Source of the DNA: Lunularia cruciata
Taxonomy: Eukaryota > Streptophyta > Marchantiopsida > Lunulariales > Lunulariaceae
DNA length: 64,000 nt
Direction: 5' to 3'
Assembly (NCBI GenBank): GCA_948567375.1
Contig: OX419758.1
Span: forward strand, 377,001-441,000
The position numbers were made by a program, and so were the translations under genes. Every line of letters begins with the position of its first letter. Position 1 is the first letter of the stretch. Below the pieces are notes generated by a model. It was not told the DNA's origin. It ran no database searches and was given only the letters and a program-made list of their open reading frames with translations. Below are positions 56,331-64,000 of this stretch, one piece after another.

Positions 56331-56627
56331 ACTTCTATGATGTTGAGCCTTTGAGTTCTTGGCTATGGTGGACAGAGACCGGCAAGTGTCACCTAGATTC
56401 TCTTAGCTAGAGTGGGTGTGGCTTGACTATAATCAATGCACAATTGTTGGTAGATTTTGGAGTGACAAATTGAGTACTAATCTGATTGAGTGTGATTTGA
56501 GTTGTGTAAACAAATTTATTATTGTGGCATTTTAGAATCCATGTATGACTTATATGTGATTTGTGCTTCTATAATATGTGATGTTGACAGCAATGTTTGT
56601 TATGTAATGATGTATAAATGCACAATA
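56331..56627 (+). mobile_element. Element C, rest of A2 and repeat B2
   Basis: It continues the A repeat broken at 45778 (TTGATGTTGAGCC-type text at 56338) and then B2 from about 56522 to 56627 (TTGTGGCATTTTAG to GCACAATA). It is more diverged than A or B. Confidence 0.8.
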
Positions 56628-59332
56628 ATTTGGACATAACTAGAATCACCTAAAAGATATTCTTTGGCTTAAAACTACTACAACCTCCTCTTTTGTTCAA
56701 ATTATTTCCATAGTGATGACTTTTTTGGACAAGTCATGCTATGGCATGACCCAAGCATTCTTGCAAATTAAAAATTACCGACATTAAATCCTCAACCCAT
56801 TGCTCACAACTTGAATTAAAGAGTAGAATTGCATATTGAAACATCCATATACTTACTTACTTCTTATAAAATGAAAAATTTGTCTTTTATCCTCACAAAT
56901 CACTTGCTCATTTATTGAATAAGAGCCCTTTATATTGAAATATATTTCTCCATCCATTATAGGTCAAGCTACAAGAGGAAAAAATATTCCATCTACCAAA
57001 CCTACACAACCAAGGAAACCTATCTGTGCAAAAACCATAAATATCTTCCTTCTCTTGTATTGCCCCGACCATGGCACTTAACGCCACTTAATGCTTAATA
57101 TGGAATTCATGACTCTATTGGTAAAAGTAATGGTTGAACCAACACTAATATCCTAAATATATAACCATCTTGCAACACATGCCCCATTATTGTGGTGCTC
57201 AAATCTATCAAGAGCCAAAGCTACTTGGATGCACACAGATTTTTAGCTTTGCTTATAGTTCTTCTTATCTTAAATACTACTTGATCCTCTATAAGATCCA
57301 GTAATTGGGAAAAGACTCAACATCCATCCTAGTCAGTTGTTGGATTCTTTTAACATCTAGACCATTGGAATATTTAGTTACAAATTCCCTACTACAAGGA
57401 TATGTAACTCTCAATTATAAGTACTTATAGGAATGTGCATACCCCCACCACATAAGCAATAGCTCTAGCATATCATAATCTACCTCTTTATTTTCACTAT
57501 AGAGAAAACATTCATTATCATCTATTATTGGCGTGTTAGTCCAATCTTGTAGTTAAGGTATGGGAAGATATGAGATGTATGGGATAATCACATTGTGCAT
57601 TATATATAGAAGTTCTCGTAATTGTCTATGGGCAAAATATCCCTTAGTAAACTATGGGAAAAATTCCCATAATTATCTATGGGCAAAGATCTTGTAGCTA
57701 TCCTAACTTGATGATGGGATAGGGTTTACCTTGGACACTTAAAACCAAGAATTGACTCGTAGGTATGTCCCCCATGAGTCCTTTGGCTTCCTTCGTTGTC
57801 AGCCTATGGGTAAGTAATGAGATGCTATGCATAAAATTGTGAATACTCTAATATCTAAACAAGAATGCAACAAGCACAGCAAGGAGCATCACTTATGCAT
57901 AATACACATTTCTGAATTGGAAACAAGACTCGACACTCAAAAACATCATAATAGATAGAATGGGTTTTCTTTAAAATCTTTGTTGCTTAGTTAGCTAGTA
58001 GTAAATCACATCAAGCACTCTTACAATCAAGACTAGTATTCACATCAGCTAGCTTGTGGACTCAAGAATTACACAAGTCCCTCAATAGACCTACTAACAT
58101 GGAATCAACCAAAAATAGAATAAGAACCACCACTTCCCACTATAGGATCACAAGGACTCACAATGAATAGTGGTTACAATGCAAGGAGGACACACTTCCA
58201 ATAACTGGCATGAGCTCCCTTATATACTAGTAGACCTAACCCTTAAAAGAATTTTCTATCTCTTAATGCTACTTCTACTATGGCCATTGTCTCCTCTCGT
58301 GTTACCACCATCAATGCCAATTGGCTCCAAACATTTCATCATCTCTAATAGATTATAACTCAGACATAGATAGAGCAACATCTTCACTTTAATTGCCTAC
58401 CTAACTACTTTACAAAATCAATATCCCGCAGGGAGCTCATCTTGCATCTAGATTTATCACATACTAATAGACATCCCATAGAGTGTTCATCTCGCACTTT
58501 CAATTACTCAAGCCGCATATGATTCTACTTGTACATCCCATACAATTGGATCTTGCAACACATATTTTCCTGCATCTCTTGATGTTTTGCCTTTCCCATA
58601 GTAGCTCCTTATTTTGTGCTTTTGGTATAGTCCCATAAAGGACAATTCTCGCCTTAGACATGGCCCTTTTCAACTGTTAATGTCCATATCCAAATCTATC
58701 TAGATATTCCATTATATTTAATTTCTTATGTTTCTTGTGAGTTCTGGGCACTTACTACCTCGTGGTATGTTCTACACAAAAATAGTCAAATCTGTACTGT
58801 GTACTTGTGAAATTTGCTCTCGTGCTTGATTTGCAAGCTGATATAATGCTCCCATGCTTGATAAGGTGCGAACTAGAATGGCACCTCCATACTCCACTGG
58901 TATTCTCAAGAAGAGAAAAGAAATCCATAGCTCACTCAGCTCTGAGCAACTTTAGCACCTCTTTCATAGAGAAATTAAACTTAAATGAGAACAACTAGAG
59001 AAATGTGAAAGAGAGAACGAGAGGAATTGACATCAAGAAATGGAGAGCTCAAGCAACGAAATCAAAAGCTTTGCTTGTAGATTCCCTCTTGCGGGTTTGG
59101 GGTTCATATTCAAATCAGGCAATCCTTTATTAATCCTTAATTGATGTAAACTCAATATCTCTTATTTCCTAGGAACCTCTTATTATGGAGTTCGCAACAA
59201 ACAACGAACTTGGATGGAACTTTCGTATTCTTAGTCTGTCTGCGTGTGCTCCTCTGGCGACCCCATCAAGACTTTTCACTTACCTCTTAAATATAGTTTA
59301 GAATATATATGAAACTTCGTCCCTTTATTTCT
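56628..59332. other. Intergenic region, no gene recognised
   Basis: AT-rich sequence between the transposon block and the host gene. Short frames at 58170-58358 and 58807-58998 have no recognisable domain, introns or conserved motif. Two similar phrases, CTATGGGAAAAATTCCCATA-like (57650-57680), form a small palindrome. I see no transposon ends here. Confidence 0.5.
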
Positions 59333-59612
59333 GAAACCCCCTATTTTCGTTCCAAAAATTAGAGGATGTTAGTGTACTGCCGTATAAATCAGTCGCTTTT
59401 GAATCTAGAACCCCTTGTGTCTACGTTCCAAAAAGTGTACGGTTACTCAGTAAAATCTTTCACGGATGTCAGTGAAACGGCCTGTGTCTACGTTCCAAAA
59501 ATTTTACAGTTACTCCGCGGTCGCCTTTTCACCATACTCCGTAAAATCTTTTACAGATGTCAGTGCACCGCCCGAAGAAATCCGTCGCTTTTGAATCTAA
59601 AACCCCCTAGTG
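59333..59612. repeat. Degenerate direct repeats upstream of the HCF107-like gene
   Basis: Phrases recur two or three times: CTACGTTCCAAAAA, GTAAAATCTTTCACGGATGT (second copy ...TTTTACAGATGT), TCAGTCGCTTTTGAATCTA (second copy TCCGTCGCTT...), and GAACCCC/AAACCCCC. The unit is about 90-130 bp. They lie 0.6-0.9 kb before the presumed start codon, so they may be part of the promoter or the 5' untranslated region. Confidence 0.65.
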
Positions 59613-60187
59613 TGTGTCGACGAATCTGCTGCTCCAGCAGCAAAGTCTGTAACCCCATATAAACTCGGGCAGGAAACATAACCCTTTTAAGCTGCGTCTA
59701 TTTGATCGTACACGCCTGATTCCCCCGGGTCTCATCGTCTGAGAAGGAATTGAAAGAGATTTACCAGCGAGTGACCACATACATTTGCGTAGTTTACCTT
59801 GCCTAGCTGCGAAACGAGAGCAAGGCCTTTCAAATTTGCAGACTGTCGCATGTCGACTGTTGCTCCTCTGTGTCGAGCCTGGTCAGCCAAAAAGAACTTG
59901 GCCAGCGTATGGATGCAGGTTGTAGACCATGGATTTTCGCTGCTCATGACTGTTCAGGGTATGGTAGCTTAAAATTTCCGCCAGGGTAGATTCGGACAAC
60001 ATTCGATGGTGGACTTGGTGGTCGATGGGGAGAGACCTATTAGACTCTGGATAAGAGCAATGGAGGTTGTAGTGAGATGATTAGTTAGAGGGGGGAGCAA
60101 ACAACACCGACACTTCGGTGGAATTTTTTAACTATATTCAACTCGAGGCAGCACATGTGAGGGCTGAGGTTCATAGCACGAAAGTAC
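59613..60187 (+). promoter_or_regulatory. Probable promoter/5' untranslated region of the HCF107-like gene
   Basis: GC content rises towards the gene. Possible TATA-like text CATATAAACTCGG (59656-59668) lies about 520 bases before the start codon. This is positional inference only; no transcript evidence is available. Confidence 0.3.
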
Positions 60188-63100
60188 ATGATGGGAATTG
60201 GACTGGGTGTAACGGTTGTTCATTCCTGCAGTGGCACTTTGTTGAACGTCTCTCAATCTCTAGATCTAATTTCCACTTCGTCAAAGTTGTTGTTGGGGGA
60301 TAGGAAAACCCAGAGGTGCTGCAGATCTTTGGAGCGTATTCAGTCATCTGTCACTCAGTGCTCGACCTCCGCATTTTCTCAAGTGTCTTTTGGTACTCCT
60401 TGGGGGAATGTCCAACAACGAGCTGGAAGGAATCGAAAGTTTAGGCGCGCTACCAAGGGAGCACAACCCACTGTGGATTATGGATCTGCCAGTGTTCCTG
60501 TAGAAGTTGAAGAAAAACAGGAAGAGGTATTACTGTGGCTTGCTCCTAATAATCGTCAAAGTCGAGGCAGACCTGGGGAAACTGATTTCGATATGAAGTC
60601 TCAAGAGCCATCGTCTACCGCGGAAGATCTTGTACCCGGCAATGTCAAGAGTGGAAGCAAGGAGACTCTTGGCGATGGACCTACTAATGTGGAAATTGAA
60701 CCAGACCCGCAGATTCACATGGAAAGCTGGAAAGTTAAAGCCCAACGGACGACTTCGAGTCGAGACGACAGAGAACCTGATACCGCTCTTGCAGCTAAAG
60801 AAGGTGATATCGACATCGAGAAGCCGTGTGGGGCAGGCTGGAGGGGACTTGGAATTGGAGCTGGGAGTGAAGGTAGGCAATCTGCTGTCTCGAAGGCATG
60901 TTTACTGAAGAAACCACGAAGGGATATGAGAGCCGCAAGGCAAAGGGTAGACAATGTCAATTGTTCAGCTCTGTCACTTGTGGATGCCTCAAAACCGGAA
61001 GGGAGGGAGCAAGGAGTAACAAGTGACACTACTGATACGTATTTACAGGATAGTCTATTTAAGTCATTTGCGTCACCAGAAAATGCGAACCAGAAGCGTT
61101 CAGCAGTTGAGAAATACTTTGGAGATGAGCTTCGGGGAAAGCGTACTGTGGAGAGAAGCGATATCATGCCCAGGAGTCCTGCCATATCTGAAGGTGGGGA
61201 CAGGCTAAAGATCAATTTGGATCTTCAGCTATATAGAGCAAGAACTTTAAGGCAGAAAGGGAAGCTGATTGAGGCCGAGGCAATTCTGACGAAGGTTAGA
61301 ACTCTATTTATCATGTCCTTGTGACGAATGAGATAAGAGTGCAGTTTCTACCATCACATTAGTCCAATTTGAAGACTAAGGTTTATGCTGCCTGTCGTGG
61401 CTGGGTTCTGTCTACACATATATTTATTGCTTCGAGTGATTGATGGCAATGCGGAACTGTGTCTTGCTTCCGTTCAGCAATGCAGTCGTAGAGAAGTGCT
61501 CTTCAGTTACCTTGGCATGCTATTCATCGCTAGTTACTTCGTTATGCTTGTTCATTTTAGTTACTCCATAGGTATATTGCATGCTCCTTTCGCAAGTCTG
61601 TCCGTCATCCGTGGGTGTAACACCCCCGTTCTCCGCAGGGCTTCTGCACTTTTACACGTACATATACATTGGTCCGGTCTGTTAGTGGGTGTAGATTGTT
61701 CTTTCTACGAACGACTTCTGCTCTCATTTCAGATACATGTACATCGGTCCTTAGTTTTCAATATGTTGGCTAATGTCAACATAAAGTATGGTCAGGCAGA
61801 ACGTCTTTGCTTTTCTATTCAATTTGCGCCTTGAAGTTCTACATGTGGCTCAATCTATCCAACAAGAATCGTGTCCTTAATTCCGTGGGCTGGTTTTCTC
61901 ACGTGTTGAATGTAGTGCATCAGAAACTGGCCAGATGATGGTCGGCCTTATGTAGCTCTTGGGAGACTGCTCGTTAAACAAAATAAGATACAGGAGGCGA
62001 GGGCTGCATATGAAAGTGGTTGCCAAGCAGTGCGGGGTGAAAACGCATATATTTGGCAGGTTTGTGATGTTCTTAATTTCGCGAATTTCTTTGCACAACA
62101 ATTTAAGGTTCAGTGTCTAGTGTTAACATGTCTACAATGAGGGACTTAATAACACTTCCCCAATATCTTATGTAATGTTTTTCTCGCTTTCTATTGCTAT
62201 CCGAGTCCCAGCAATGACCTTGAAGGCTATCCTTCGCATTGATTCATAAATTTTTCAGGCTTGGGCTATTCTAGAGGAAAAGAGCGGAAATGTAGCGAAG
62301 GCAAGACAATTATTTGATGCAGCAACAGTGGCCGATAAAAAGCATGCAGCAGCCTGGCATGGATGGGCAAAGTTAGAACTTCGTGCAGACAACCTAAAAA
62401 GAGCCAGATCTTTGCTTAATAAGGGCCTAAGATACTGTGGCGCAAATGAATATCTCCTACAGACGCTTGCTCTTATTGAGTCGAGAGCAGGAAAGCTTGA
62501 GCAAGCTCGGTCCCTTCTGGCGAGAGCTACTCAGCACAATCCTAAGAGTGCAGCCAGCTGGTTGGTAAGTATCTTAAAGTGTTCATGATATTTACATCTC
62601 ATAATTGTTCTCTGAGATTTTCGTTTTGCAATTAAGGTATACCTGGCCGCAGGTCGTCTCAACTTCCATCATACAGAGCTCTAATTCTAATCATTGCTTT
62701 ACTCTCTTAGGCTTGGGCTCTCATGGAGTCACAGAATGGTTTGTTTGAAACTGCTCGTCGACTGTTCCAGGTCTTTCTTCATCCAAACTCATCTTACTTC
62801 CTCTTGAGTGAAGCTGGACTCGCTTGCTTGATTTATACTGTTTTGTATCTGACTTGTGATGAATGTTTGTCCTGAGCAGAAGGGTATTGTAGCTAGCCCC
62901 AAAAATCGCTATGTTTGGCAGGCTTGGGCCTTATTTGAGGCTAGACAAGGAAATAGGGAACGCGCTAGAGAACTCTTTCAGAGAGGGCACGAATTAAACC
63001 CGAAAGATGCAGTGTTATTACAAGCTTTCGCTCTCTTTGAATATGAATGTGGTCGGCCAGGTCTTGCCAGAGACTATTTCCGACGCGCTCTCGTGTGTGA

Positions 63101-63974
63101 CCCAAGTCACCAACCAGTTTGGATAGTGAGTTGCTGCCCTCGTTTGCCGTCCAACGATACTGTCGTGCCCTGTTAAAATGTGCTGTTAATGTGTTAATTC
63201 ATGCTACCAGTGAAGTTGACAGGCCTTAAGCAGTAAGATTACTGTGAGTGGCCTTTTAGTGTCGTGGTATAGACGGCGGCTTTTTATGTTTCCTTCTTGA
63301 TCTTAGAAGAAAAGTTGTTTTGCTTTCCAAGTAGTAACTCTTCTCTCCTACTTTAGAAATAAATTATTTGGGAGCAAATTAGGTTCCCGCAGAGAGGTGT
63401 TGAGTTTCTGCTTAGAAGTTGAGGTTTTTAAGGAGATTTTTTCTTTCCTGAACTAGTAAGATGCCCCTTGCAGTAATCACGAATGCATTGCAGGCCTGGG
63501 GCTGGATGGAATGGAAGCAGGGGAATATCAGTGTCGCACGCGAATTATATCAAGGAGCTATTCAGGCCGACTCCAGGAGTATGGATGCAGCTCGAGGTTT
63601 CCAGGTCTGATCTCCTTCTCAAGTTGTCGTAGTTGTCAAATCATAATAATTCAGATTACTGGAAATCTTTGACGAGACTTGAGGGGGCAGGCGCTTATTA
63701 TAGCACATGAAACTACGGTATCAATCGTAGAGGTCAAACTGAGTTGTGCGCCTTGGTTTAGGAACTCACCTTATCACACGGTATTGACCCCGAACAGGCA
63801 TGGGGAGTATTGGAAGATAGGGAAGGAGACAGTGGGCTAGCTAGAGAGCTTTTTAAGTGCGCCCTCAAGATCGATTCCCAGAACGTGCCAACATGGATGT
63901 CATGGGCTGCAATGGAAGAACGAGAAGGACGATCTGTAAGAGCCGACGAGATTCGCAACCTTTTCTTACAACAG
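60188..63974 (+). CDS. HCF107: HCF107/Mbb1-like HAT-repeat protein (chloroplast psbB/psbH RNA stability), 3' end outside window
   Basis: Seven exons can be joined, all with GT-AG introns and a continuous frame: 60188-61294, 61916-62059, 62259-62564, 62711-62770, 62880-63125, 63494-63604 and 63798-63974 (717 codons, continuing past the window). Exon 1 encodes a weakly conserved N-terminal region with a Ser/Thr-rich start that could be a chloroplast transit peptide. From exon 2 there is a series of HAT (half-a-TPR) repeats with the pattern AW..(L/M)E...G....AR.LF: WPDDGRPYVALGRLLVKQ, AWAILEEKSGNVAKARQLF, AWALMESQNGLFETARRLF, AWALFEARQGNRERARELF, AWGWMEWKQGNISVAREL, AWGVLEDREGDSGLAREL and SWAAMEEREGR. 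WPDDGRPYVALG and HQPVWIAWGWMEWKQGN are characteristic of HCF107 of Arabidopsis and Mbb1 of Chlamydomonas, nucleus-encoded RNA-binding proteins that stabilise psbH/psbB transcripts in the chloroplast. The start codon at 60188 or 60191 is the first in the open frame but unproven. Confidence 0.88.
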
Positions 63975-64000
63975 GTATGTTCCTCTGTTTGCTAATTAAA

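Noticed and set aside
58807..58998. Small genes in the intergenic region near the host gene
   Set aside because: Short frames without motif, without conserved neighbours and no better than chance for AT-rich sequence.

Overview
The window is plant (streptophyte) nuclear DNA. About 56 kb of densely nested, decayed LTR retrotransposons lie next to one spliced host gene at the right edge. The evidence is an intron-containing HCF107/Mbb1-type chloroplast RNA-stability gene (60188 to past the window end), a TTTAGGG telomere-type repeat inside a transposon, and initiator-Met tRNA primer sites of plant Ty3 type. I cannot name the species; a non-flowering lineage or streptophyte alga is a guess based on the methyltransferase-carrying elements.

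Layout. 1-506 is a partial LTR on the minus strand. 507-1337 and 15047-15711 are two halves of a coiled-coil gag-like reading frame split by element H (1338-15041, minus strand, duplication ACGTG). H in turn contains element I (4362-9828, minus, duplication GATAT) and solo LTR J (10537-12134). A solo LTR L (15712-30594) is split by element G (16381-19640, duplication AGGAG) and by element A (20557-30452, duplication CTAC). 30600-35466 is a broken Ty3-type gag-pol (F) followed by a polypurine tract and LTR. 37105-38258 is the 5' end of another element of A's family (D). 38262-45058 is old debris with solo LTR K. Element B (45779-56330, minus strand) is a second full copy of A's family inserted into a third copy (C). 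56628-60187 is intergenic.

The main discovery is the A/B family. It is a Ty3-type element in the order gag, protease, cytosine-5 DNA methyltransferase (DNMT3-like), reverse transcriptase, RNase H, DDE integrase, PHD finger. It could in principle both write DNA methylation and read histone tails. Its terminal repeats are not ordinary LTRs: copies A and B, both bounded by 4-bp duplications, read A1 - internal - B1 - A2 - B2, resembling the split direct repeats of tyrosine-recombinase elements although this family has a DDE integrase. Stops in A are largely CAG-to-TAG and CGA-to-TGA changes relative to B, as expected if 5-methylcytosines were deaminated. All transposon proteins seen here are broken; the host gene is the only locus that looks functional.
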